DNA of 64,000 nucleotides, taken from positions 744,001-808,000 of the forward strand of contig CAWGET010000006.1 in the NCBI GenBank assembly GCA_963821715.1, in the 5' to 3' direction. This stretch comes from CAWGET01 sp963821715. GTDB lineage: Bacteria; Bacteroidota; Ignavibacteria; Ignavibacteriales; Melioribacteraceae. The position numbers and the translations under genes are program-made. Position 1 is the stretch's first letter; each line of letters begins with the position of its first letter. Below are positions 25,956-34,711 of the stretch, piece after piece. The notes under the pieces were generated by a model that made no database searches, had not been told where the DNA came from, and saw only the letters and a program-made list of their open reading frames with translations.

Positions 25956-26547
25956 TCTTGGTTTCCAATTCTTCCCGGCTGTATTTCTTTTTAATGTGCC
26001 GTACAACTTTTTTTAGAGGGAAATTTTCAGGATCATACAAATAATATATTATTGTACCATCAATCATTGCAGATAATATGTAAGCTTCTGCCTCGGGATT
26101 CTTAACTCCGATCCTCTTAAATATTTTTCGCACTTTCGATACGAACATTTTCATGAAATCTTTGCTCAACCTTGCAGCGTTACTTGAAATATCAGGCTGA
26201 ACCATCAACGCAGATAAGAAACGCCATTCCTCTTCTTTATTCCCGAGCATTGAGAATGTATCTTCGATAATCCGCTGCAATTGATTGTATGGATCTTCAG
26301 TTTCCTCAGCGTGCGCGGCTATTTCTTCCGTCTCCCTTAAAAATCGTTCGATTATCGAATCCAGAATTTCTTCCTTACTTTTAAAATAATTGTACGATAA
26401 CCCCTTCGATATTTTGGCGGCTTTTGAAATTTCATTAATCGAAGTTCCGTGAAATCCTTTTTTTGAGAAAAGTTTGAGCGCGCTGTCCAAAATTGTTTTT
26501 CGAGTAGATTCTCTTATTTCTTTATTTTGTTCTTTCGTCCTGGGCAT
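25945..26547 (-). CDS. TetR/AcrR-family transcriptional repressor
   Basis: The 200-residue protein has an N-terminal TetR helix-turn-helix (about 15-65: ILDSALKLFSKKGFHGTSINEISKAAKISKGLSYNYFKSKEEIL) and an all-helical ligand domain. It is divergent from the carrier/ABC/barrel operon. Near-identical palindromes lie in front of its own gene and of the operon, which strongly suggests it represses both. Such regulators are usually released by a hydrophobic ligand, and here that may be the transported substrate (inference). Confidence 0.95.
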   Translation of the reverse strand: MPRTKEQNKEIRESTRKTILDSALKLFSKKGFHGTSINEISKAAKISKGLSYNYFKSKEEILDSIIERFLRETEEIAAHAEETEDPYNQLQRIIEDTFSMLGNKEEEWRFLSALMVQPDISSNAARLSKDFMKMFVSKVRKIFKRIGVKNPEAEAYILSAMIDGTIIYYLYDPENFPLKKVVRHIKKKYSREELETKITS

Positions 26548-26554
26548 TTTTCAT

Positions 26555-26572
26555 TGATTAAATGTTCAGTCA
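26555..26572. promoter_or_regulatory. Operator copy 1 (upstream of tetR)
   Basis: On the reverse strand the 18-mer reads TGACTGAACATTTAATCA. It differs from operator copy 2 at only two positions, and lies 8 bp upstream of the TetR start codon, where binding would block its own expression. Confidence 0.7.
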
Positions 26573-26615
26573 TAATATAATGCCCGGGCTAAAATTAATC
26601 AATATTAAATTATAC

Positions 26616-26663
26616 TTGACAAAGAATAAATTTAAATATATTTTTTGACTGAACGTTTAGTCA
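26616..26663 (+). promoter_or_regulatory. Promoter and operator copy 2 of the carrier/ABC/barrel operon
   Basis: TTGACA at 26616-26621 is followed by an AT-rich -7 region around 26637-26644. The palindrome TGACTGAACGTTTAGTCA at 26646-26663 (one mismatched pair in nine) lies right after it, at or just past the transcription start. This is a classic repressor position, and its near-match at 26555-26572 ties it to the divergent TetR gene. Confidence 0.7.
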
Positions 26664-26683
26664 ACAGTAAGCGGAGAGTAACG

Positions 26684-27424
26684 ATGAATTTCAAGATTTT
26701 TATATTTCTTTTCATTTCATCAATGGTTTCGTATAGCCAGAGTGCGGATAGAATTATAAAGACGGCGGAAGACAAAATAAAAGGAGAAACTTCCCACGCA
26801 AAGATAAAAATGGTTATTAAAACACCGGACTACACAAGAGAACTGCAGATGGAAAGCTGGTGGGAAGGAAATAAAAAAGCGTTGATAAAAACAATCGCTC
26901 CCAAAAAAGAAGCGGGTAATAAAACATTGAAGATAGGGAATGAAATGTGGAACTACCTTTCTAACACAGAGACGACAATTAAAATTCCACCTTCGATGAT
27001 GCTGCAATCCTGGAATGGTTCCGATTTTACTAACGATGATCTTGTTCGGGAGTCAAATTATTCAGAAGACTACAATGAAAGATTGTTGAAAGTTGATTCG
27101 CTAAATAACTTACCCACTTGGAAAATTGAATTAGACCCAAAACCTGACGCGCCGGTTGTTTGGGGGAAATTGCTCTACTGGGTTTCTCAAAAAGATACAC
27201 TTCCGGTTCGTATTGAATATTACGATGAATCCGGGGAGTTGATCCGCCAGATGGAATTCAACCAAGTTAAAAAGTTCGGATCCCGTAAAATCCCTTCGCT
27301 CTGGTCGATGATTAGTCACACTGAAGAAGGACACACGACTACTTTTGAACTTTTAGAAGCGGAATTCGATAAAAAACTTAATGATAATTTATTTTCTTTC
27401 CGCGAATTAGAGCGGGGAAATTAA
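26684..27424 (+). CDS. LolA-like outer-membrane lipoprotein-sorting protein
   Basis: The protein (246 residues) has a signal peptide (MNFKIFIFLFISSMVSYSQS) and a LolA-like half-barrel: TAEDKIKGETSHAKIKMVIKTPDYTRELQME, ALIKTIAPKKEAGNKTLKIGNEMWNYLS, then a C-terminal sheet. The family is annotated as outer-membrane lipoprotein-sorting protein and carries a hydrophobic ligand across the periplasm. The start is the ATG at 26684 with GGAG upstream; a TTG at 26645 lies inside the operator. It is the first gene of a five-gene operon. Confidence 0.88.
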   Translation: MNFKIFIFLFISSMVSYSQSADRIIKTAEDKIKGETSHAKIKMVIKTPDYTRELQMESWWEGNKKALIKTIAPKKEAGNKTLKIGNEMWNYLSNTETTIKIPPSMMLQSWNGSDFTNDDLVRESNYSEDYNERLLKVDSLNNLPTWKIELDPKPDAPVVWGKLLYWVSQKDTLPVRIEYYDESGELIRQMEFNQVKKFGSRKIPSLWSMISHTEEGHTTTFELLEAEFDKKLNDNLFSFRELERGN

Positions 27425-27426
27425 AA

Positions 27427-28656
27427 GTGAAACTGCTTCTCAAACTCGGATGGAGAAACATCTGGCGAAACAAAAGAAGATCGATCTTAACTCTTCTTGC
27501 AATCGCATTCGCAACTTTCAGCGCCATTTCTATGCGCGGAATACAACTCGGAACTTACGAAGTGAATATCCGTACAGCGGTGGAAATGTTTACCGGTTAT
27601 ATACAAATACAGAAAGAAGGTTATCAGAAAAATCCGTCGCTTAGAAAAAGCTTTAAATTTAACGATCAGCTCCGATCGAAAATAAATTCTGTCGAACAGA
27701 TTGAGTCCTACTCTCCACGCGTTTACGCGGATGGATTGATAAGCTTTAAAGACAAGTCGCTAGGCGCAGCAATTTTCGGTATTTCTCCGCAATCCGAAAA
27801 ATCGACTACCGAGATAATAAATAAACTATCCGAAGGAAAATATTTTTCTTCTGATACTTCGATGAATATTGTAATCGGGCATAAATTACTCAATAATTTA
27901 CATGCCTCCATTGGCGATACAGTTGTTATACTTGCGCAAGGATTTGACGGAGCGCTGGGAAATTTAAAATTTATTATTTCAGGAACGGCAAAAATCGGAT
28001 CGCAGGAAATGGACGCGATGGCTGTATTTATGGGAATAAAAACTGCGCAGGATTTACTCTCGCTTTATGGCAAAATTCACGCCGTTACAGTTAAGTTAAA
28101 CAGACTGGATGAAATACCGGAAGTTCAGAAAAAGTTACGCGAACAAATATCAGATGATGAAATAGCAGTATTAAATTGGGAAGAATTGATGCCGGACTTT
28201 AAAGAGACAATTCAGTTCGATAATGTATCGGGAATATTTTTTCTCGGGATACTTTTTGTCATCGTTACCTTCGGAATTTTGAATACAGTATTAATGTCGG
28301 TAACCGAGCGATTCAAAGAATTCGGAGTCACGCTTTCAATAGGTATGCCGCAGCGAAATCTTGTTTTTCTTGTTCTAATAGAAACCATGTTCATCGCTCT
28401 TCTTGGTCTACTGCTAGGCAACCTAATTGGCTGGGGAATAAATTATTACATCTATTTAAATCCGATCGAATTCGGAGGCAACCTTAGCGAGATTTACTCG
28501 GAATACGGATTTCTGCCAAGGATTGAATCTTCTATGGACATTTCAATATTTATTAATAATTCATTGATGATCCTGCTTGTTTCAGTGCTTGCAGTTATTT
28601 ATCCCGCATACAAAGTTTACAATTTAGAACCGTTAAAAGGATTGAGATATACATAA
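27427..28656 (+). CDS. FtsX/LolE-type ABC permease, first subunit
   Basis: The 409-residue protein has one N-terminal membrane helix after a positively charged start (LGWRNIWRNKRRSILTLLAIAFATF), a large periplasmic MacB_PCD domain (about 45-250) and three C-terminal helices (about 265-400), the LolCE/FtsX layout. It starts at GTG 27427, 2 bp after the carrier gene, and its stop overlaps the next start (TAATG). With the second permease it should form a heterodimer that extracts or inserts a lipid or lipoprotein at the periplasmic face. Confidence 0.92.
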   Translation: MKLLLKLGWRNIWRNKRRSILTLLAIAFATFSAISMRGIQLGTYEVNIRTAVEMFTGYIQIQKEGYQKNPSLRKSFKFNDQLRSKINSVEQIESYSPRVYADGLISFKDKSLGAAIFGISPQSEKSTTEIINKLSEGKYFSSDTSMNIVIGHKLLNNLHASIGDTVVILAQGFDGALGNLKFIISGTAKIGSQEMDAMAVFMGIKTAQDLLSLYGKIHAVTVKLNRLDEIPEVQKKLREQISDDEIAVLNWEELMPDFKETIQFDNVSGIFFLGILFVIVTFGILNTVLMSVTERFKEFGVTLSIGMPQRNLVFLVLIETMFIALLGLLLGNLIGWGINYYIYLNPIEFGGNLSEIYSEYGFLPRIESSMDISIFINNSLMILLVSVLAVIYPAYKVYNLEPLKGLRYT

Positions 28657-29870
28657 TGCTTATTAAAATTGCGTGGAGAAATATCTGGAGAAACCGAAGA
28701 AGATCGGCAATCGTACTGCTATCAGTTATCGTTGGAGTTGTAGCTTTAATTTTTACCGACGGCTTGACGAACGGAATGATGCGCCAGATGCTCTTCAATC
28801 AGGTAAGCACAAATATTGCGCATATTCAAATTCATAAAAAAGGTTTCATCGATAACAAAATGGTGCAGAATTATTTGCCGGACAAAGAAAAGGCGGAAAG
28901 TATTCTCAAAGAAACTTCAATGATAAAAGCATACAGCGAAAGAGTTATAACCTTCGGACTCCTGAGCAGCCCGACTAATTCATCCGGAGTTTATATCAAC
29001 GGAATAAATCCGGAAGACGAAGCTAAAGTTTCAATTATTGATGAATCCATCATCAAAGGAAATTTTCTTAACGGCAGAGAACGGAGCATCGTTCTCGGAG
29101 AGAAACTCGCGGAGAAACTCGACGTAGGAATCGGTGATAAAGTCGTGGCGATGTCCAATACTCCCGAAGGAAATATCGGTTCGGAGTTATTCAGAGTCGC
29201 TGGAATTTTTGAGACTTTCAGTTCAGACTTTGATAAATCAAATATCTACATTCCGATCACTACAGCACAGCGAATGCTCGACATCCAAAGCAAAATACAC
29301 GAAATTGCTATCGTTCTAGATGATTATCAAAATGCCGATGCGGTTAGAAATTCCATAAGAAAAAAGTTGTCCGATAATTATGAAGTTCTATCCTACAAAG
29401 ATATCCTTCCGTTACTTTTAATGCAGATGGATCTTTACAAAGAGTCCATGATGATTATTAATATGATCATCGGCCTAGCACTTATCTTCGGAATAATAAA
29501 TACAATGCTGATGGCGGTTTTTGAAAGAATAAATGAATTCGGCGTGTTAATGTCCATCGGCATGAAAAATTATAAAATTTTTCTGATGGTCGTTTACGAG
29601 GCTTTATTTATCGGAACGATTGGAACCTTAATCGGAATAATTTTCGGCATCATGATCCATATACCTTTATCGATTTACGGTATTGATTTCAGCATTTTTT
29701 CCGAAAGCCTTTCTTCCCTTGGAGTCGGATCAATTATTTATTCCGATATATCATACACGAATTTAATTTCGTTATTAGTGATGATACCTTTTATATCAGT
29801 GTTAGGTGCGATCTATCCGGCATATAAAGCGATAAAACTCGAACCGGTTTACGCTATCCGGTATGTCTAA
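28656..29870 (+). CDS. FtsX/LolC-type ABC permease, second subunit
   Basis: The 404-residue protein is a paralogue of the preceding permease, with the same start motif (IAWRNIWRNRRRSAIVLLSVIVGVVAL), a periplasmic MacB_PCD domain and three C-terminal helices ending in IYPAYKAIKLEPVYAIRYV. Two distinct permeases in tandem imply a LolCE-like heterodimer rather than a MacB-like homodimer. Its start overlaps the previous stop by 1 bp. Confidence 0.92.
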   Translation: MLIKIAWRNIWRNRRRSAIVLLSVIVGVVALIFTDGLTNGMMRQMLFNQVSTNIAHIQIHKKGFIDNKMVQNYLPDKEKAESILKETSMIKAYSERVITFGLLSSPTNSSGVYINGINPEDEAKVSIIDESIIKGNFLNGRERSIVLGEKLAEKLDVGIGDKVVAMSNTPEGNIGSELFRVAGIFETFSSDFDKSNIYIPITTAQRMLDIQSKIHEIAIVLDDYQNADAVRNSIRKKLSDNYEVLSYKDILPLLLMQMDLYKESMMIINMIIGLALIFGIINTMLMAVFERINEFGVLMSIGMKNYKIFLMVVYEALFIGTIGTLIGIIFGIMIHIPLSIYGIDFSIFSESLSSLGVGSIIYSDISYTNLISLLVMIPFISVLGAIYPAYKAIKLEPVYAIRYV

Positions 29871-29886
29871 TTAAAATAGAAAAATA

Positions 29887-30588
29887 ATGGAAATAATAAG
29901 AACAGAAAAGCTCAACAAAATTTATCAGGATCACGGCATGCCTGTTCATGCTTTAAATGACATTGATCTTAAAGTAGATAAAGGTGAATACATTGTAATC
30001 GCAGGCCCTTCAGGCTCGGGGAAAACTACATTGCTGAATCTGCTTGGCGCATTGGATAAACCTACGGACGGAAAAGTTTTTTTTGAAAACAAAGATATTT
30101 CTTTCAAATCAAAAAAGGAATTATCAGGGATCCGGCTTCACAAGTTAGGTTTCATCTTTCAGGCTTACAACTTGATACCGGTTTTAACCGCGATAGAAAA
30201 TATTGAATTTAATATGATGCTTACCGGAGTTCCGGAGAAAGAGCGCAGGAATAAGGCCTTAAATATTATGGATGAATTGGGAATAAAAGAATTAGCAGAC
30301 AAGAGACCGAATTCGATGAGCGGCGGACAACAGCAGCGTGTAGCAGTCGCAAGAGCAATAGTTAACAATCCTTCCGTAATTCTTGCTGATGAACCGACAG
30401 CCAATCTCGATTCCAAAACCGGTGATAATTTATTATCCCTGATGCAGAAAATGAATAATGAAAAAAATATAACTTTTATCTTTTCCTCACACGACAAACA
30501 AGTTATTGATCAAGCGAAACGCCTTGTGCTGCTTAAAGACGGAGCAATTGAAGAAGACAAAATAATTAGCCCAAATGCGGAAATTTAG
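29887..30588 (+). CDS. LolD/MacB-type ABC transporter ATPase
   Basis: The 233-residue protein has all the ABC motifs: Walker A GPSGSGKTT (40-48), Q-loop FQAYNLIPVLTA, signature MSGGQQQRVAVARA, Walker B VILADEPT with its catalytic Glu, and the H-loop FIFSSHD. It powers the two FtsX-type permeases encoded upstream. Its 3' end overlaps the next gene by 14 bp. Confidence 0.95.
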   Translation: MEIIRTEKLNKIYQDHGMPVHALNDIDLKVDKGEYIVIAGPSGSGKTTLLNLLGALDKPTDGKVFFENKDISFKSKKELSGIRLHKLGFIFQAYNLIPVLTAIENIEFNMMLTGVPEKERRNKALNIMDELGIKELADKRPNSMSGGQQQRVAVARAIVNNPSVILADEPTANLDSKTGDNLLSLMQKMNNEKNITFIFSSHDKQVIDQAKRLVLLKDGAIEEDKIISPNAEI

Positions 30589-31729
30589 AATAGCGATATT
30601 TTTAATACTTTTTCTCTCCGGAGTTAAAGCTGAAGGCCAGAATGATTTTGGATTCTCCGGTTACTTTTACGATCTTCCAATCTACCAAAAAGCAAAGTCA
30701 TCTTTTTTTGATCAGAATTCAAGCAGCGGTGATTTTTTAAATATTTCCCGGCTCCGCTTAAAGCCTACGCTATATTTATCGTCTGATACCAGAATTGATA
30801 TTGAATATGAAATCTCAACGCTCTATTATGATGCGTCTTCCCCTTTAATTTTATCATCGAACAATAAAACGAGCAGGCAGTATTTCGATTTACGCTGGAC
30901 TCCAATCGAAGAAAATAATTTTAGTGTCGTTCATTTTATTGACAGGATATATTTGCGGCATGATTTTGATTTTGGAGCGGTCACCATCGGACGCCAAAGG
31001 ATCTCCTGGGGAACCGGAAGGATATGGAATCCGACCGATTTGTTTAATCCAATAAATCCGGCAAATTTTACAAAGATTGAAAAAGACGGGGCCGATGTAA
31101 TTTCTTTTAAATACTTTATCGGAAATTTTACCGATTTAAATTTAGTGTTTAACCCGATGAAAACATTGCGCGAAAGCAATTATGGGTTCAGATATAGGAC
31201 AAACTATTCCGGATACGATTTTGCAGCTATCGGTGGATACTTTGATGAACGAATTGTCGCCGGACTTGATTTTGCTGGGAACCTCTTAACTGCCGGAGTA
31301 AGAGGCGAAGGGATAATCTCTTTCGCTAAAAATAATTTTAGTTCAAGTTACGTTAAATTTATCCTCGGTGCCGATTATCAATTTAATTCTAAATTTTATA
31401 CGCTGATCGAGTATCATTTTAACGGCGAAGGACGAACAGATAAAACCAATTACGAACTGCTTAAGTTAATCAACGGCGAGATTATAAATCTTAATAAAAA
31501 TTATATTTTCGCAATGCTAAGCTATCAGTATCATCCGCTGCTGAATCTTTCCATCTCACAAAATCAAAATATAAACGATCTCAGTTTTTTCACATCCCTC
31601 ACAGCAAATTATTCAGCGTCGGAAAATATTTATCTGAATGTAAGTTATCTTTATTTTCAAGGAAATGAGTTGACCGAATATTGGTATTATCCGAATTCGG
31701 TTTATCTTCAAGCCGAATATTATTTTTAA
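30575..31729 (+). CDS. Outer-membrane beta-barrel protein, DUF1302-like
   Basis: The 384-residue protein has a signal peptide and alternating amphipathic strands ending in aromatic YLQAEYYF, typical of outer-membrane barrels. The segment GRQRISWGTGRIWNPTDLFNPINP resembles the conserved GRQ-xxWG-xxxxP-D-xNP region of DUF1302 proteins. Those proteins occur with LolA-like carriers and RND pumps in other bacteria. As the last gene of the TetR-controlled operon it is the likely outer-membrane end of the pathway. The DUF1302 assignment is tentative. Confidence 0.8.
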   Translation: MRKFRIAIFLILFLSGVKAEGQNDFGFSGYFYDLPIYQKAKSSFFDQNSSSGDFLNISRLRLKPTLYLSSDTRIDIEYEISTLYYDASSPLILSSNNKTSRQYFDLRWTPIEENNFSVVHFIDRIYLRHDFDFGAVTIGRQRISWGTGRIWNPTDLFNPINPANFTKIEKDGADVISFKYFIGNFTDLNLVFNPMKTLRESNYGFRYRTNYSGYDFAAIGGYFDERIVAGLDFAGNLLTAGVRGEGIISFAKNNFSSSYVKFILGADYQFNSKFYTLIEYHFNGEGRTDKTNYELLKLINGEIINLNKNYIFAMLSYQYHPLLNLSISQNQNINDLSFFTSLTANYSASENIYLNVSYLYFQGNELTEYWYYPNSVYLQAEYYF

Positions 31730-31835
31730 GAAGTTCGCACAATTCCATGGTTTTTAATTAAACGATTTATTTTATTTTGGTTTTAAAGTTCTATATTCAT
31801 TGCCAGTATAATCGTGCTGATAACAGGAAATACAA

Positions 31836-32264
31836 ATGGGTGAATTTAATTTTTTCGATCATACGGCGGATATTGCCGTAGAAGTTTCAGCCGAAACGTT
31901 TGATGATCTTTTTTCTATTTCGGCGGCAGCCTGGCTTCATGCGGTTTTGGAAAAGCCGAATGTCCGATCATCCAAAATACGAACAATTACAATAACAGCC
32001 GGAACCGTTGAAGAACTTCTGGTAAATTTCCTTTCAGAAATAAACTATCTCCTTCTTTCTAAGAAATGGATTTTTGCCTCGGTCAAAAAAATCCGCATCC
32101 GCTTTGAAGAAAAGTTATTTCATCTCAGTGCGGATATCGCGGGAGAAAATCTAAACTTCGATAAACACGCGCTAAAAGAAGAAATTAAAGCCGTAACTTA
32201 TCATCAAATGGTTATTGAGAAGAAGAAGAATAAATATTCTACAAAAATAGTTTTTGATATTTAA
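31836..32264 (+). CDS. Archease
   Basis: The 142-residue protein has the archease signature FFDHTADIAVEV at the start, LVNFLSEINYLL in the middle and a C-terminal IKAVTYHQMVIE segment with metal-binding acidic residues. Archease activates RtcB by helping guanylate transfer and multiple turnover. The gene is 9 bp upstream of rtcB, forming the expected RNA-ligation operon. Confidence 0.95.
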   Translation: MGEFNFFDHTADIAVEVSAETFDDLFSISAAAWLHAVLEKPNVRSSKIRTITITAGTVEELLVNFLSEINYLLLSKKWIFASVKKIRIRFEEKLFHLSADIAGENLNFDKHALKEEIKAVTYHQMVIEKKKNKYSTKIVFDI

Positions 32265-32273
32265 GAGAAAGAG

Positions 32274-33725
32274 ATGGAAATTTCGGGAATTAAAATAAAT
32301 CAGTTAAACGACAATCTTTGGGAAATTCCAAAGTTCGGCGGAATGAAAGTTCCCGGCAGAATTTATATGAATAAAAATATGATGGAATCACTTCACAATA
32401 ATGAAGCGATTAAACAGGTTGTGAATGTTGCTCACCTTCCGGGAATAGAAAAATACAGCCTCGCAATGCCGGATATTCATTGGGGATACGGCTTTCCGAT
32501 AGGCGGGGTTGCCGCAACAAATTTAGAAGAAGGCGTAATTTCTCCGGGAGGAGTGGGCTATGATATTAACTGCGGCGTCCGGCTTGCAAGAACTTCATTA
32601 AAATTTGACGAGATTAAAAAAGATGTAATGAAGATTGTGAAGAATTTATTTCAGAACATTCCAACCGGAGTAGGTGCAAGCGGCGCGATAAAAAAATTAT
32701 CGGCGAAAGAACTTAAAAATATTTTAAGGAACGGATCACAATGGTCTGTTAATAACGGATTTGGAACCAATGAAGATATTGAGTTTACAGAAGAAAAAGG
32801 GAAACTCGAAGGAGCTGATCCTTCGAAGGTAAGCGCCCGAGCGATAGAACGGGGATTGGATCAGGCTGGTACTTTGGGATCTGGGAATCATTTCCTGGAG
32901 ATTGACGTTGTGAGTGAAATCTATGACAATGCAAGAGCGGAAGCATTTGATTTGTTTGAAGGACAGATTGTAGTCCAAATCCACACAGGCTCACGCGGTT
33001 TTGGCTATCAAGTCTGTGATGATTACTTAAAACTGCTGGTACAAAATAATTCACAGTTCAACTACGATCTTCCGGACAAACAATTGGCGTGCGCTCCGAT
33101 AAGATCTAGCGAAGGTGAAGATTATCTTTCCGCGATGAAATGCGCCGCGAACTTTGCTTGGAATAACCGCCAGGTAATTATGCATCTCGCAAAAAAAAGT
33201 TTAATGAACTCTTTGAACATATCCGAGTCCTCGCTCGACTTCCGGCTGGTTTATGATGTCTGTCATAACATCGCAAAAATTGAAGAGCATAACATTTACG
33301 GCGAAATAAAAAAGGTTTGCGTGCACCGAAAAGGAGCCACAAGGGCTTTTCCGCCGGAAAGTAAATCTATTCCCGAAAAATATAGTTCGACGGGACAACC
33401 GGTTTTAATTCCTGGAGATATGGGAAGATATTCGTTCATCTCGGCAGGAACAGAAAAAGCTATGGAAGAAACCTTCGGAAGTTCGTGTCACGGAGCCGGC
33501 AGAGTAAAGAGCAGGAATCAATCTTTTAAAGAAGGCCGTGGGCGCAATTTAGTTGATGAATTAAATAAAAGCGGCGTTGTAATTCACGCAAAAGGAATGC
33601 GCACCATAGCCGAAGAAATGCCTTACGCATACAAAGACGTTTCCGATGTTGTTGACGTAATGCACAACTCCGGTATCAGCGTTAAAGTAGCTAAGATAAA
33701 TCCCATTGGCGTAATAAAAGGATGA
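32274..33725 (+). CDS. rtcB: RtcB, RNA-splicing 3'-phosphate/5'-OH ligase
   Basis: The 483-residue protein shows the full RtcB pattern: AMPDIHWGYGFPIGGVAA, PGGVGYDINCGVR with the metal-binding Cys, GSGNHFLEIDVV, HTGSRGFGYQVC and SSCHGAGRVKSR with the guanylylated His. RtcB seals RNA with 2',3'-cyclic or 3'-phosphate ends in tRNA splicing or RNA repair. Co-transcription with archease supports active ligase function. No rtcR-type sigma54 activator adjoins it. Confidence 0.97.
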   Translation: MEISGIKINQLNDNLWEIPKFGGMKVPGRIYMNKNMMESLHNNEAIKQVVNVAHLPGIEKYSLAMPDIHWGYGFPIGGVAATNLEEGVISPGGVGYDINCGVRLARTSLKFDEIKKDVMKIVKNLFQNIPTGVGASGAIKKLSAKELKNILRNGSQWSVNNGFGTNEDIEFTEEKGKLEGADPSKVSARAIERGLDQAGTLGSGNHFLEIDVVSEIYDNARAEAFDLFEGQIVVQIHTGSRGFGYQVCDDYLKLLVQNNSQFNYDLPDKQLACAPIRSSEGEDYLSAMKCAANFAWNNRQVIMHLAKKSLMNSLNISESSLDFRLVYDVCHNIAKIEEHNIYGEIKKVCVHRKGATRAFPPESKSIPEKYSSTGQPVLIPGDMGRYSFISAGTEKAMEETFGSSCHGAGRVKSRNQSFKEGRGRNLVDELNKSGVVIHAKGMRTIAEEMPYAYKDVSDVVDVMHNSGISVKVAKINPIGVIKG

Positions 33726-33782
33726 ATCGCTAAAATAAAAGTCAACCAGAAATAAAAATAATTCTGTTAATAATTAAGGTTT

Positions 33783-34697
33783 TTAAAACAAACCGTCGAT
33801 GGATAAATATCTTTCCCCGGTGTCGTAACAGAAAGTAAGTATTTTGCTTCCCGGTTCAACTTCTCTTAATTTTTTTGCAACCGCCGCCAAAGAAGCGCCG
33901 GAAGAAATGCCAATGAATAATCCTTCCTCTTTTGGCGCCCGCCGCGCATATTCAAAAGCTTCATCTTTTGAAACCTGGATCGCGCCGTCAAGAATTTCCG
34001 TATGTAAATTTTGGGGAATGAATCCGGCCCCAATTCCTTGTATAGGATGAGGTCCCGGATCTCCGCCGCTAATAACAGGTGATGTTTCCGGTTCGACCGC
34101 GAAAACTTTCAGCTTCGGGAATTTTTCTTTCAGAATCTCAGCAACTCCGGATATATGTCCGCCGGTTCCCACACCTGTAATTAAGTAATCAAATCCTTCG
34201 GGGAAATCGTCCATAATTTCCTTTGCGGTTTTTTCCCGATGAACATCCACATTCGCCTGATTATCGAACTGCTGCGGCATCCAAGCGTTCTCTTTTTCTG
34301 CTGTCATTTCCTTCGCTCGTTCTATCGCACCTTTCATCCCGCCTTCTTTTGCCGTCAGTTCAAACTTTGCGCCGTATGCGGACATTATTTTTCTTCTCTC
34401 GACAGACATCGATTCCGGCATAACCAATATTAATTCATACCCTTTAACAGCTGCAACAATCGCTAATCCGATACCGGTATTACCGGAAGTCGGTTCAATT
34501 ATTACACTTCCCTTTTTCAAAATGCCTTTTTTTTCGGCATCTTCAATCATAGATAAAGCGATACGGTCTTTAATGCTGCCGCCTGGATTGGCCCGCTCAA
34601 GTTTCATCCAAACTTCAGCGCCGCTCTCTTTAAACAAATTATTTATTTTTACGTGAGGTGTCTTGCCGATTGTCGCTAATATATTTTGCGCTTTCAT
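33783..34697 (-). CDS. cysK: Cysteine synthase A (O-acetylserine sulfhydrylase)
   Basis: The 304-residue PLP enzyme has the cofactor Lys in NPGGSIKDRIALSM (about residue 43), the substrate loop EPTSGNTGIGLA, and the phosphate-binding GVGTGGHISG. It makes cysteine from O-acetylserine and sulfide in the cytoplasm. The serine acetyltransferase gene lies 14 bp upstream, giving a complete two-step operon. Confidence 0.96.
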   Translation of the reverse strand: MKAQNILATIGKTPHVKINNLFKESGAEVWMKLERANPGGSIKDRIALSMIEDAEKKGILKKGSVIIEPTSGNTGIGLAIVAAVKGYELILVMPESMSVERRKIMSAYGAKFELTAKEGGMKGAIERAKEMTAEKENAWMPQQFDNQANVDVHREKTAKEIMDDFPEGFDYLITGVGTGGHISGVAEILKEKFPKLKVFAVEPETSPVISGGDPGPHPIQGIGAGFIPQNLHTEILDGAIQVSKDEAFEYARRAPKEEGLFIGISSGASLAAVAKKLREVEPGSKILTFCYDTGERYLSIDGLF

Positions 34698-34711
34698 TTT
34701 GCTTCCTTTCT

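Noticed and set aside
26645..26683. TTG at 26645 as the start of the LolA-like gene.
   Set aside because: It falls inside the operator and upstream of the ribosome site; ATG 26684 follows GGAG and begins the signal peptide.
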